DNA of 44,018 nt from Pseudomonadota bacterium (GTDB lineage Bacteria > Pseudomonadota > Gammaproteobacteria > Acidiferrobacterales > UBA6901): assembly GCA_021783175.1 (NCBI GenBank), contig JAJXUF010000021.1, forward strand, positions 1-44,018, given 5' to 3'. The notes under the pieces were generated by a model, which made no database searches, was not told the origin of the DNA, and was given only the letters and a program-made list of their open reading frames with translations. A program made the translations under genes and the position numbers. Below are positions 1-7,380 of this stretch, in pieces (position 1 is the first letter of the stretch; the number at the start of each line of letters is the position of its first letter).

Positions 1-220
1 CGGCGCCGGTTACCCAGCGTGCCAGACAACGCGCATGGGAGGCAGGCGGCCAACAAAGGAACCGCGCCGGCGCGAACCCAGTGCGCAGTGAAACTCGCTT
101 CATGGCCGGCCGTGCGCCGATGACCCATGACCGCACCGAGCCCGCCTTAACTCTCCACCTTTTACTGCAAAGTGTGTACAGTTCGGGTCTGTGAACCCCT
201 TTTTACCCGGAAAATAACCC

Positions 221-799
221 ATGCCGGCGAAACGCCCCAAACGGCGAAGTGTGGAGAGTCGAAAGCCAAAAGGCCCAAAATACATCACCGCGGCCGAGAT
301 CGAGAAACTATACCGGGTGGCCCGCCAGGGCCGCTACCCTCTTCGCGATGGTCTCATCCTGCGTCTCATGTTCGAGCATGGCCTTCGGGCGAGCGAGCTC
401 GCCCAAGCCCGGCGGAACCATGTGAAGCTCCAGGACGGCCGCATCAAGATCGTGCGGCTTAAAGGGTCGAGATCGACAGAGCATCCGTTAAGTGGCAATG
501 CACTTCGGGCGCTACGTGCCTATTTCCGGTCGCGCGCTGATGCCCTGCCCTGGCTTATCGTCAACGAACGCGGTGCGCCGTTCACTCGCTTTGGTCTGCA
601 CAAGCTCGTGCGCGCGATCGGGGAACGCGCAGGCCTATCCGTACACCCGCATATGCTTCGACATGGTTGCGGGTACGCCCTGGCGAACAAAGGGCGGGAT
701 ACCCGGTTGATTCAGGATTACCTCGGGCACGTCGATATCAAGAATACAGTGCTCTACACGGAGACCGCGGCAGCCAGGTTCGAGGGGGTGTGGGAGTGA
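221..799 (+). CDS. Tyrosine recombinase/integrase (short, catalytic domain only)
   Basis: The 192-residue product is a site-specific DNA recombinase of the phage-integrase family. The full catalytic set is visible: Arg56 in GLRASEL, Lys81, the HxxR motif at His144-Arg147 (HMLRH), His170 in YLGH and the nucleophile Tyr179. There is no N-terminal arm-binding domain beyond a basic 20-residue leader, so it resembles the short FimB/FimE/XerC-like or integron-unrelated recombinases rather than a full-length ICE integrase of about 400 residues. The ATG at 221 follows an A-rich stretch without a strong ribosome-binding site. It could move the surrounding element or be an independent inversion or resolution enzyme. 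Its link to the distant tRNA-Asn site at 16888 is not established. Confidence 0.85.
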   Translation: MPAKRPKRRSVESRKPKGPKYITAAEIEKLYRVARQGRYPLRDGLILRLMFEHGLRASELAQARRNHVKLQDGRIKIVRLKGSRSTEHPLSGNALRALRAYFRSRADALPWLIVNERGAPFTRFGLHKLVRAIGERAGLSVHPHMLRHGCGYALANKGRDTRLIQDYLGHVDIKNTVLYTETAAARFEGVWE

Positions 800-826
800 G
801 CATAGTAATTGGGAGGTCTTTCGGGC

Positions 827-1363
827 GTGATTTCGTACCGTAACTTTGTTCGAGACCTTAAATTGCTGGTTGTTGAGGGTGTGGCGCTTCGTGATGCACC
901 AGGCCTGGACGAAGATCCGCGGTTTAGGGCGTGGCGGCACGCAGTCATTCAACTGCTCAGGCAAATTACCGCACAAGGCTATCTGCTGCGGTGCTTTGTT
1001 AACAATCGCCGTTTTGGCGACTCCGCGCTTTCGACGTCAGACGCCGGTAGGAAAGGTGAGTATCAACTCGATATCGACGACACGCTAATGGAGCTTCACT
1101 TCATCATTGATAACTACGAGAAGCACGGAAAACCACCGAAAGCAAAGAATGTTCAGGCACCTTCACAGCTGGAGTTGGCGGAACAAGGAACGTTCGCTTG
1201 GCTGTGGCGGCACGTCCCGTGGCGCGTGTGGGGAATGTTGTTTGGACTGTTAGTAACGGTGTTTGCTTTTGGTGCGGAAGTTGGGCGGATGCCTTTTTAT
1301 CAGCACTTCATTGCGGCCCTACACTCGGGTCAAATACTAGGGCAACAGGAGCGAGCTAAATAG
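827..1363 (+). CDS. Hypothetical protein with one C-terminal membrane segment
   Basis: I do not recognise this 178-residue protein. I chose the GTG at 827 because GGGAGG at 811-816 lies at suitable spacing; a TTG at 809 is the alternative and overlaps that site. The N-terminal two thirds is soluble, rich in Arg, Asp and Leu, with helical character (residues about 1-115). A single hydrophobic segment follows a Trp-rich stretch (WLWRHVPWRVWGMLFGLLVT, about residues 122-141). The next gene also encodes a coiled-coil membrane protein on the same strand about 150 bases downstream, so the two may work together. No enzymatic motif is visible. Confidence 0.6.
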   Translation: MISYRNFVRDLKLLVVEGVALRDAPGLDEDPRFRAWRHAVIQLLRQITAQGYLLRCFVNNRRFGDSALSTSDAGRKGEYQLDIDDTLMELHFIIDNYEKHGKPPKAKNVQAPSQLELAEQGTFAWLWRHVPWRVWGMLFGLLVTVFAFGAEVGRMPFYQHFIAALHSGQILGQQERAK

Positions 1364-1519
1364 TCAGCGTGCCGCTCTCGTGCTACGCATCAAGTCGGCG
1401 GGCATCTTGATCTGGCGGTGCAGTTTGACGGATTGTCGGAATAGCAGGATAGAATTGCGTTGCCGCGTATAGGATGCTCGCGACGGCAGAACGTGTCTAA
1501 ATTATCTTCGGGACGACAA

Positions 1520-2698
1520 ATGTCAGAAAAAGAAGATTCGCAAAACGCTCAAACCGTTGATCCACCGATCGCCGCTAGTCCTGCCGAACTGCTTGCCAAG
1601 GCCGAGCAGTTGTTTGTTCAGGCCGCGGCCCTCGTTGAGTCTGCCAATACGGCAGTTACAGCCGCTTTAGCATCGCAGAAACAACTGGATGCGGCCCTAG
1701 CCGAATCGAAAACCAAGGCAGCCGATATTGCGGCGATCGCCTCACAAGCCACCGCCGCCAGTAGCCAAATAGGCGACGCCCAAGCTGTAATTGCGAAGAA
1801 GTCGGAGCACATCGAAGATGCCAGAAAACATGCCGATGAGGTGCGCGCGGCGCTCGATACCATCAAGACAGCAGCCACCAAGCAGGCCACAGAGGCGGAC
1901 GGACACCGAGCCCGCGCTCAAACAGCCGCCGAGACCGTCCACGAACAGCTCGCCGCTGTCCGCAACATAAAAGGGTCGGTAGATACCGATTCCGCCGCTA
2001 TCGTGGCGGCCCGTAATCTCGCCGAGAAATCCGCAACGGCCACGAAGGCCTTGGCCGACAAAGCCACTACCATCCAGGAACAGATTGGCACTTATGAAAG
2101 GCGGCTCACCGAACTTGATGCGGAGTGCAGTACGCAGCTGAATGAAATCACCAAACTCCTGCCGGGGGCAACGAGTGCCGGGCTCGCCACCGCGTGGGAT
2201 ACTCGGAGTAAGAGTTTCATTCGCCCGGCCAAACGCTGGCAGTGGCTCTTCGTCGGTTCGGTGGTGATTCTCACCGCCGTTGCGGCCGAAGGCCTGATAC
2301 GTACTTTTTTGACCGATAAGATTCTCAGCTACGACGAGATCTATCGCCTATGGTTGACGCGTGGACCGATAGCGGGTGCGCTAATCTGGTTGGCCATGCA
2401 CGCCAGCCGCGAATCTGCGCTGGCCAAGCGGTTAGAGGAAGATTACGCCTACAAGTCCGCGGCAGCATCTTCTTTCCAAGGTTTCCAAAAACAAATGTCG
2501 GAGATCGGTGCTTCCGCCGGTACGAATACTCCGCTCGGCAAGCTGTGCGAGAACACGTTGACAACCATTGGCACACCCCCAGGGCGGATTTATGACAAGC
2601 ACAAGCTAACAGTGTCTCCGACGGAGCATCTGACGGACGCCGCGAGAAATTTAAGTGGCGAAAGCCTGGCAGGCGGAGTAAGCGGCGCCAAAGAATAA
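1520..2698 (+). CDS. Large coiled-coil membrane protein, function unknown
   Basis: The 392-residue product has a long Ala/Lys/Glu-rich helical region (about residues 20-225) with many heptad-like repeats, typical of a coiled coil. Two hydrophobic segments follow near residues 235-255 (WLFVGSVVILTAVAAEGLI) and 280-300 (PIAGALIWLAMHAS), and a soluble tail of about 90 residues ends the protein. The ATG at 1520 is preferred over an upstream in-frame TTG at 1460. The topology recalls phage- or plasmid-borne envelope proteins but no family is recognised. Its 3' end overlaps the convergent DUF2306 gene by 48 bases. It lies close to the integrase and to the small membrane protein at 827, suggesting a cargo module. 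Confidence 0.7.
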   Translation: MSEKEDSQNAQTVDPPIAASPAELLAKAEQLFVQAAALVESANTAVTAALASQKQLDAALAESKTKAADIAAIASQATAASSQIGDAQAVIAKKSEHIEDARKHADEVRAALDTIKTAATKQATEADGHRARAQTAAETVHEQLAAVRNIKGSVDTDSAAIVAARNLAEKSATATKALADKATTIQEQIGTYERRLTELDAECSTQLNEITKLLPGATSAGLATAWDTRSKSFIRPAKRWQWLFVGSVVILTAVAAEGLIRTFLTDKILSYDEIYRLWLTRGPIAGALIWLAMHASRESALAKRLEEDYAYKSAAASSFQGFQKQMSEIGASAGTNTPLGKLCENTLTTIGTPPGRIYDKHKLTVSPTEHLTDAARNLSGESLAGGVSGAKE

Positions 2699-3163
2699 AA
2701 CGGCGGCTACGATCGCATAAAACGACAGCGGTCCCATATACCAGGCCTTGTGATCTTGCCCCGAATTTACGGACACCCGGTTAAGCCAGGCTGATGCAAG
2801 CACCGAGAACCCCAGTCTCGCGATTAGCCCACCGGATGCATAGCGGGCAAGGAAAAGACCTGCCATGCCGCCCACGAGAACGCCCACCGCCAAGTACGCG
2901 CGGCCAAGCCATTGATGCAATCCTGCATTCCCTTGTCTCAGGCGTACGGAAAATTGAAGTGGACCAACAATCAAGGCGACGATGGAAGCGAAGGCATGAA
3001 TGTATATGGCCGTGGAGTGTGCCAGGAAATTTGCCTTCATGTCGGGGTGGGCAGTTGCCCCCAGAGGCAATAAGCCGTAGGCGAAAGCGGCGTATCCGGC
3101 AACGCCGAACGAGAGAAAGGAAAGAAGCACGCGACTTGTTTTTATACGCCCCCGGGGCAACAT
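2651..3163 (-). CDS. DUF2306-like integral membrane protein, C-terminus atypical
   Basis: The 170-residue protein has four to five hydrophobic helices and the DUF2306 hallmarks: a HPDM loop after the first helix, a histidine in YIHAFASIVALIVGPLQF, and the LHQWLGRAYL motif that in the family may bind a ligand or haem. After LASAWL the sequence departs from the family pattern (NRVSVNSGQDHKAWYMG) and stops early; family members are usually longer, about 200-230 residues. A small indel near 2765-2800 or a truncation is likely. The gene starts 10 bases after the CPBP protease gene and is probably the last cistron of the TetR-led operon. Its role is unknown. Confidence 0.65.
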   Translation of the reverse strand: MLPRGRIKTSRVLLSFLSFGVAGYAAFAYGLLPLGATAHPDMKANFLAHSTAIYIHAFASIVALIVGPLQFSVRLRQGNAGLHQWLGRAYLAVGVLVGGMAGLFLARYASGGLIARLGFSVLASAWLNRVSVNSGQDHKAWYMGPLSFYAIVAAVLFFGAAYSACQAFAT

Positions 3164-3173
3164 CCAGTTAGAT

Positions 3174-3890
3174 TCAGCTATGGCTGACTGATTTGGCGGC
3201 AGCCGCTAATACGAAGGCTGAGAAAATGACGATGTCCTGCAAAAAATGAATGAACCACGCCCAAAACAGCCCATGCGTTTCAATGACCGCTTTTGCAAGC
3301 AGCCACCCCAGAAATCCGGCCATCAGCGCGCCGACAAGCCCATTCGGCATGCCGCGAAGATGCGGCGCGCCAAAGGCGACCGCCGAGATGAGCATGATAT
3401 ACGCGGGGTTTACCGTGCCGTATAACGGCACGATGATTCCCAGTCTGTAAACGACCTCTTCCGAGAAGGCATTGGTGATGGAGAACAACAGAATCCACGG
3501 CAGGTAGGGAATGATCTGCCCCCATGCATCGCGAGAGATGCCGAATTGCAGGTAGACGAAGAGAGACGTTCCCAGTGTTATGAAGAGCGACAAGCCGGCG
3601 GCTACGCCGCACCATGTGCTTTTATCCGGTATGCCAAGCCAGGGAATGCCTCCGGCGGGGGCCGCTAGGTCTCCGGGTGCCAGGAACGTGAAGAGGTTTT
3701 CTCTATTTACGAAATAGATCGCGGCGAGAACCAGAAATGTTACGCCCAACAACAGCAACTGATACTTCGCCTGAGTGTTTACGTAGTCCAGACGGCTCAC
3801 CGAAAACGGCACCTTCTCGGTGATTCTGCCCAGATTCAGCATGGCGACCGTCGCGAAGGCGACAATAAGCAACGCTGGCGCAACTTTCAT
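3174..3890 (-). CDS. CPBP-family intramembrane metalloprotease (CAAX/Abi type)
   Basis: The 238-residue multi-pass protein carries the three CPBP motifs in order: Glu144-Glu145 and Arg149 (EEVVYR), Phe173 to His177 (FGAPH), and a late His215 (WAWFIHFLQD). These residues form the glutamate/histidine active site of intramembrane proteases related to eukaryotic Rce1. Seven or so hydrophobic helices are visible. Bacterial relatives serve in immunity to self-made bacteriocins, stress responses or unknown processing. The start overlaps the stop of the upstream TetR gene (ATGA, 3887-3890), so translation is coupled. The TetR protein is its likely regulator; the substrate cannot be inferred. Confidence 0.85.
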   Translation of the reverse strand: MKVAPALLIVAFATVAMLNLGRITEKVPFSVSRLDYVNTQAKYQLLLLGVTFLVLAAIYFVNRENLFTFLAPGDLAAPAGGIPWLGIPDKSTWCGVAAGLSLFITLGTSLFVYLQFGISRDAWGQIIPYLPWILLFSITNAFSEEVVYRLGIIVPLYGTVNPAYIMLISAVAFGAPHLRGMPNGLVGALMAGFLGWLLAKAVIETHGLFWAWFIHFLQDIVIFSAFVLAAAAKSVSHS

Positions 3891-4612
3891 TTGAGTTGCC
3901 CTCCTTTACGCTTACGCGCCGGGTCTGGCGGAAGGCGGACGTCCGCGCGGTGCGGCGCCGCGCCCGCCGCTCGGAAAATCATATTCAGCTGCGCCTGCCA
4001 TGCCCGGCCTATGCTCCCGGGGTTGCTCTGGCGCAGGATCACCGGCGTACCAAAAAAGATGCTGGACAGGTTCAGGTCCAGAAATCCTGTATCCGCATCG
4101 CCGGACAATTCGCCGCGCAATTTTGCGGCCGCCAGAAGATTGGGCAATATCACATCAAGTCCGCGAGCAGGAAGTTTTTCGATACCGTCAAAGTCCGGGT
4201 ATGCAGCAAGTCGCTCGGCGAGCGTCGGGTCCCTCAACTCTGGCACTCTTTCCATGCGCGCCTGAAACGCGATGACTTCGGACATCACCCGCGGGTGCGC
4301 TGAAATGTCGGCCGCAGTACGCACAAATACATCCTCAATGGCCGCCAGAGCACCTCGCTCCGCAAGCACGCGCTGTGCGTGCCATCCGACCGACAGGGAC
4401 CACATCTGAATGAAGTAGATCAGCAGATCTTCCTTACGCTCGAAATAGTTGAAAAAACTCGCTTCGGAGATTTCCGCCACAGCGCACAGGTCCTTGATAC
4501 GCACGGATTCATAGGTGTGCGTATCAAGCTGGGCCGTCAGGGCGCCTAGCAGCGCTAGGCGGGTGCGGGCCAGCTTGCGCTGGCGTAAAGGTTGATCTTC
4601 AAGGCGTGCCAT
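3887..4612 (-). CDS. TetR-family transcriptional regulator
   Basis: The product (241 residues from the ATG at 4612; an in-frame TTG at 4630 would add six) has an N-terminal TetR helix-turn-helix at about residues 25-65, with the typical segment SFFNYFERKEDLL that follows the recognition helix. The rest is a helical ligand-binding domain. A near-perfect promoter on the minus strand (TTGACT, 17 bases, AATACT) ends only about nine bases before 4612, so the message is probably leaderless at this ATG. The promoter lies inside a 25-base inverted repeat (4624-4648), the expected autoregulatory operator. The gene is translationally coupled to the CPBP protease behind it. Confidence 0.85.
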   Translation of the reverse strand: MARLEDQPLRQRKLARTRLALLGALTAQLDTHTYESVRIKDLCAVAEISEASFFNYFERKEDLLIYFIQMWSLSVGWHAQRVLAERGALAAIEDVFVRTAADISAHPRVMSEVIAFQARMERVPELRDPTLAERLAAYPDFDGIEKLPARGLDVILPNLLAAAKLRGELSGDADTGFLDLNLSSIFFGTPVILRQSNPGSIGRAWQAQLNMIFRAAGAAPHRADVRLPPDPARKRKGGQLK

Positions 4613-4655
4613 GCGCAATAGTATTGACAACTATATTATTGTAGTCAACAACAAT
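4613..4655 (-). promoter_or_regulatory. TetR promoter overlapped by a 25-base operator-like palindrome
   Basis: On the minus strand TTGACT (-35) is followed by a 17-base spacer and AATACT (-10), an almost consensus sigma-70 promoter. An inverted repeat at 4624-4648 has 12-base arms, TTGACTACAATA and the complement of TTGACAACTATA, matching at 10 of 12 positions around a single central base. It covers the -35 and spacer, so a bound TetR dimer would block transcription of the tetR-CPBP-DUF2306 unit. Confidence 0.65.
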
Positions 4656-5284
4656 ACAGTGCCGCTAGACGCAGTAGGGTGCCGACCGCCTGGTTACCTA
4701 GCCCATCATTGTTGATGACGGGACTTGCAAATCTAACCGTGCGCGGGACTTTGTGGGCGTGTCAGAGAGGGATTGGGCAGCGCGATTTCAGCGTTCCAGT
4801 GCCCAGTTTTGTCCGTTCGGGCGCGCCCTCCTCCATTGCTACCGGCGCTTCCCTCATTTTCTCCGCTCCAAATCTCCCCCGGTCAAGGCAACCCGCTTCG
4901 CTCGGCGCACGATGACTTTCCCGCCCGACACGCCTAAAGACTTTGCGTCCCTGCCGCGCTGTCGTCAGGACCTGGTGCTTGGGCATTGACGCGTGCCCTG
5001 CGCGCCAGGCCCATCACGACCATCGAGCGCATTTCGCGGAGCGATCCCTCGCACCGCGGACTAGCAACACGGCTTGTCCACGGCATCCACGGCCGGCGCG
5101 ATGCGCCGCCGTGCACCTGGGACCGTAAGAGCCCCCCTTGTGTACGCCGGTAGCGGTGGGTGCAGTGGGCAAGGTGTATCAACCTGCTTAATGCGTAACA
5201 CCACAATCGGTCTGCAATGTATGGATTGGGCTGTGCTGGCGTGCAAGTCATCGTGACTGCGATCAGTGTCCGGGGTTGCTGTGA
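4656..5284. other. No supported gene
   Basis: About 630 bases without a convincing coding region. Short open frames exist on both strands, but none has a ribosome-binding site, a recognisable domain or continuity with a neighbour. The stretch separates the TetR operon from the phage-like remnant that begins near 5285 and probably contains a junction between two pieces of foreign DNA. Confidence 0.5.
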
Positions 5285-5407
5285 TCACTCAGCCAGCAGC
5301 CAGCAGTAGCCGTCGTCGTCACCAGCATCCGCCAAGGCCGTGAGCACGAACGTGACGTTCGGCTTCAGCCGCACGCCCCAGACCCAGTTCATGGCGGCGA
5401 TGCTCAA
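5285..5407 (-). pseudogene. Truncated start of a phage-type helix-turn-helix replication protein
   Basis: Reading from a TTG at 5407, 40 residues resemble the beginning of the helix-turn-helix (HTH_36-like) proteins of phages and mobile elements: a short leader, AMNWVWGVRL, then VLTALADAGDDDGYCW, where the family has a leucine/alanine-rich helix, an ALAD motif, an acidic turn and CWPS. The match stops directly after CW and a stop codon follows at 5285, so the DNA-binding helix and everything after it are gone. Its TTG overlaps the stop of the upstream excisionase-like remnant (TTGA). The intact counterpart in this window is the gene at 7381. Confidence 0.5.
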
Positions 5408-5677
5408 GGCAGACTTTCCGCCTTGTCCATCCGGCGCGGCCGGCCCAGCCGATGGCCCGGCTGATTAGAAAAAAGTACTGCGTCCTTGCATACTGCTTCC
5501 TGAATGGGGGCCATGACGCTGGCCGCCCATTTTTCGAATTCACTGACCGGGAACAATCGTCCCCTGCCGACCTTGATCGACGGCGACAGGTCCTGACCCG
5601 GCGGCCAGCCGAGTGCGCGCCGTGTCGGGGCGGATGGGCCATTCATTCGAGATGTTTTCCAGCGTATGGAACTGCAT
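5404..5677 (-). pseudogene. Frameshifted AlpA/excisionase-like DNA-binding protein
   Basis: Two frames together spell an excisionase-type winged helix. The ATG at 5677 gives MQFHTLENISNEW and a helix-turn-helix start (IRPDTARTRLAAG). Near 5598-5605 the match moves to another frame that continues LSPSIKVGRGRLFPVSEFEK, the wing and last helix of the MerR/AlpA-like fold. The tail to 5404 is unrelated in composition. A single small indel in the run CCGCCGGGTCAGG explains the break. It would have been the first gene of the minus-strand unit fired from the promoter at 5756-5784. A programmed frameshift is possible but there is no slippery heptamer. Confidence 0.5.
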
Positions 5678-5749
5678 GATGCATCCTGCCTCATCAAGAC
5701 CACTCCGGACGGTGAACCAGACTCATCGATCGATACAATCAACCCCCTA

Positions 5750-5784
5750 TTGACATCATTAAGCACAAATGGGTATTCTGTCAA
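5750..5784. promoter_or_regulatory. Face-to-face divergent promoters with palindromic ends (phage-like control region)
   Basis: TTGACA at 5750-5755 with TATTCT at 5774-5779 (18-base spacer) forms a plus-strand promoter for the Xre repressor. On the minus strand TTGACA at 5784-5779 with TAATGA at 5761-5756 (17-base spacer) fires the excisionase-like remnant. The two promoters lie on the same DNA with each -35 next to the other's -10, so they are mutually exclusive. The outer TTGACA/TGTCAA pair is itself a perfect inverted repeat. Confidence 0.6.
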
Positions 5785-5786
5785 GC

Positions 5787-6224
5787 ATGACTGAGTCTTT
5801 CCCCTATCACGAACGCGTCGGCGCGGTGCGCGCGCACTTTGCGCTGTCCCAGACCGTGATGGCGCAGCGTCTGGGGATATCGCTGCGCGCCTATCAGAAC
5901 TACGAGCGCGGCGAACGCGAAGTCCCGGTGGCCCTGGTGCACGCGCTGTATGCGGAATTCAAGGTGGATCCGGTCTGGCTCCTGACCGGGGAAGGATCCA
6001 TGATGCTGGCCGAAGATCTACGCAAGCGCCTGGATCAGACCCTGCTCGATCGGGTGGTCGAGGTGGTGGAGAAGTTCGAAGCCGATCTCCAGAAACCCCT
6101 GTCCATCGAGCACAAGTCCCGGTTGATCGGCCTCCTCTATGAAAAATCCCAGTTACTCGCCGAGGTGGCCGGGGAGAAACTGAGCAAAGCGAAGATGCGA
6201 ACCCTGCTGAAACTCGTCGCCTGA
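5787..6224 (+). CDS. Xre/CI-like transcriptional repressor
   Basis: The 145-residue product has an N-terminal lambda-repressor-like helix-turn-helix (about residues 8-62): LSQTVMAQRLGISLRAYQNY is the helix 2/3 unit, and WLLTGEG near residue 63-70 is the common end of such phage regulators. The remainder is a helical tail that may mediate dimerisation; no LexA-type protease residues are seen, so it is not an autocleaving CI. The ATG at 5787 is preferred to one at 5769, because the -10 box (5774-5779) lies between them. This makes the mRNA nearly leaderless, as for lambda cI. It probably controls the divergent unit and the downstream genes. Confidence 0.8.
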   Translation: MTESFPYHERVGAVRAHFALSQTVMAQRLGISLRAYQNYERGEREVPVALVHALYAEFKVDPVWLLTGEGSMMLAEDLRKRLDQTLLDRVVEVVEKFEADLQKPLSIEHKSRLIGLLYEKSQLLAEVAGEKLSKAKMRTLLKLVA

Positions 6225-6238
6225 CAAGGAGAACATGG

Positions 6239-6721
6239 ATGAACCGCACGCCATGGACGGTGGAGGAAGAGCTGTCGCGCCTCAAAGCAGAAATCCAGGA
6301 AAAACAGAACGAATCACCCCCCGCGCGCAACGACGCAAGGGAGGACGGCCCACAGCAGCAGATCCAGGGCCACCATAACGTGCAGGTGGGCGGAGATCTC
6401 ACCGTTCACGCTCGCAAAGCAGTCAACCCCAATCACCCCGATGCCATCCGCTGTCCCCAGTGTCAGGCGCTGACCTACCAGCGCTCGGACTGGTGCGCCG
6501 AGTGCCATTTCAATCTGCGTCACCACCGCTTCGAGCGGGCGAGAACGGAGAAAAAGCGCCGGCTGCTGAACATGACCCTGCTCTGCGGGATTCCCGGCCT
6601 GCTCATCCTCTTCACGGGGACGACGTTTTTCGTCGGTACAAATCAGCTGTATTTTTTGGGTGTCGGGGGCATCCTCTTGGCGGCTGCCGCATTGGCGGCG
6701 CTGCGCCTGGCGCAGATTTGA
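6239..6721 (+). CDS. Zinc-ribbon membrane protein, function unknown
   Basis: The 160-residue protein starts at the ATG at 6239, seven bases after AAGGAGA. Residues 1-40 are polar and charged. A stretch at about 40-60 (QQQIQGHHNVQVGGDLTVHA) resembles the short beta repeats seen in some accessory proteins. Two cysteine pairs (CPQC and CAEC, about residues 75-95) form a probable zinc ribbon, followed by a basic linker and two hydrophobic helices (about 113-133 and 136-157). It would anchor a small metal-binding domain to the inner membrane. It lies 14 bases after the Xre gene and is likely co-transcribed. No family name can be given. Confidence 0.65.
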   Translation: MNRTPWTVEEELSRLKAEIQEKQNESPPARNDAREDGPQQQIQGHHNVQVGGDLTVHARKAVNPNHPDAIRCPQCQALTYQRSDWCAECHFNLRHHRFERARTEKKRRLLNMTLLCGIPGLLILFTGTTFFVGTNQLYFLGVGGILLAAAALAALRLAQI

Positions 6722-6807
6722 TCCGTCGGCGTTCGGCCGAAGCCCTTTCGGAAAATACTCAGCCCAGGCCAGCCATTTTCTCCATTGACCAGCACAGGGA
6801 AGACGAT

Positions 6808-7032
6808 ATGCAGGCGTTTGGTATCGAAGAGTGGTGCAGCCGGCTTCGGATCTGCCGCCGCCAGGCGGAACTGATGCTGGCACGCGGCGAGCTGCCGGCG
6901 CCCATCCGCATCGGTCGGCTGCGCCGCTGGACCGGGGAGCAGATCGATGCGTGGCTCGCGCGGCGCACGGAAGAGGCAGCGCACAGCCCGATCGCGCCCG
7001 GCCCCGGCCGTCCGCGCGGAGGTTTACCATGA
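6808..7032 (+). CDS. AlpA/excisionase-like helix-turn-helix protein
   Basis: The 74-residue protein matches the AlpA/excisionase winged-helix pattern: EEWCSRLRICRRQAELMLAR (helix-turn-helix), PAPIRIGRLRRWTGEQIDAW (wing and final helix). Such proteins bend DNA at attachment sites or activate integrase genes. The ATG at 6808 is preceded by GGGAAG. The stop overlaps the next start (ATGA at 7029). It is the intact counterpart of the broken excisionase-like gene at 5404, although the two are not close copies. Confidence 0.75.
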   Translation: MQAFGIEEWCSRLRICRRQAELMLARGELPAPIRIGRLRRWTGEQIDAWLARRTEEAAHSPIAPGPGRPRGGLP

Positions 7033-7340
7033 GGCATCGCTTCGTCTATCCGGACGCGATGCCGGGCGGCTGGGACCGGATCGACGCGATCGCACCCGCA
7101 TCCGACGCCGACGAGACCGAACCCGGTTGCCCCCGGCTCGAATTGCCGCGCGGCGTGCCGGGCCGGATCGGGCAACTCCTCGATGCCGCCCGCGGCGGCG
7201 CGTCCATCGGTGACATCGCGCAGCGCCTCGGGGTCGCGCCGCGTCGCGTGCGCCAGCTGATCGATGACCCGGCCACGATCCGGCGTGCGGCGGCGATCGC
7301 GGTGGTCCAGGGGGATCTGTTCGCGGGGGGCAGCCGGTGA
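7029..7340 (+). CDS. Small helix-turn-helix protein of a mobile element
   Basis: The 103-residue product overlaps the AlpA-like gene by four bases, so it is translationally coupled. Its N-terminal half is polar and shows no known domain. Residues about 50-82 form a probable helix-turn-helix (LLDAARGGASIGDIAQRLGV followed by RRVRQLIDD). A short hydrophobic tail with GDLFAGGSR ends it. The role is probably regulatory within the element's replication/excision module. No named family is recognised. Confidence 0.6.
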   Translation: MRHRFVYPDAMPGGWDRIDAIAPASDADETEPGCPRLELPRGVPGRIGQLLDAARGGASIGDIAQRLGVAPRRVRQLIDDPATIRRAAAIAVVQGDLFAGGSR

Positions 7341-7380
7341 CGTCCGGCACGCAGGCCGCGGGTGCGGCGCGGAAGGGACC

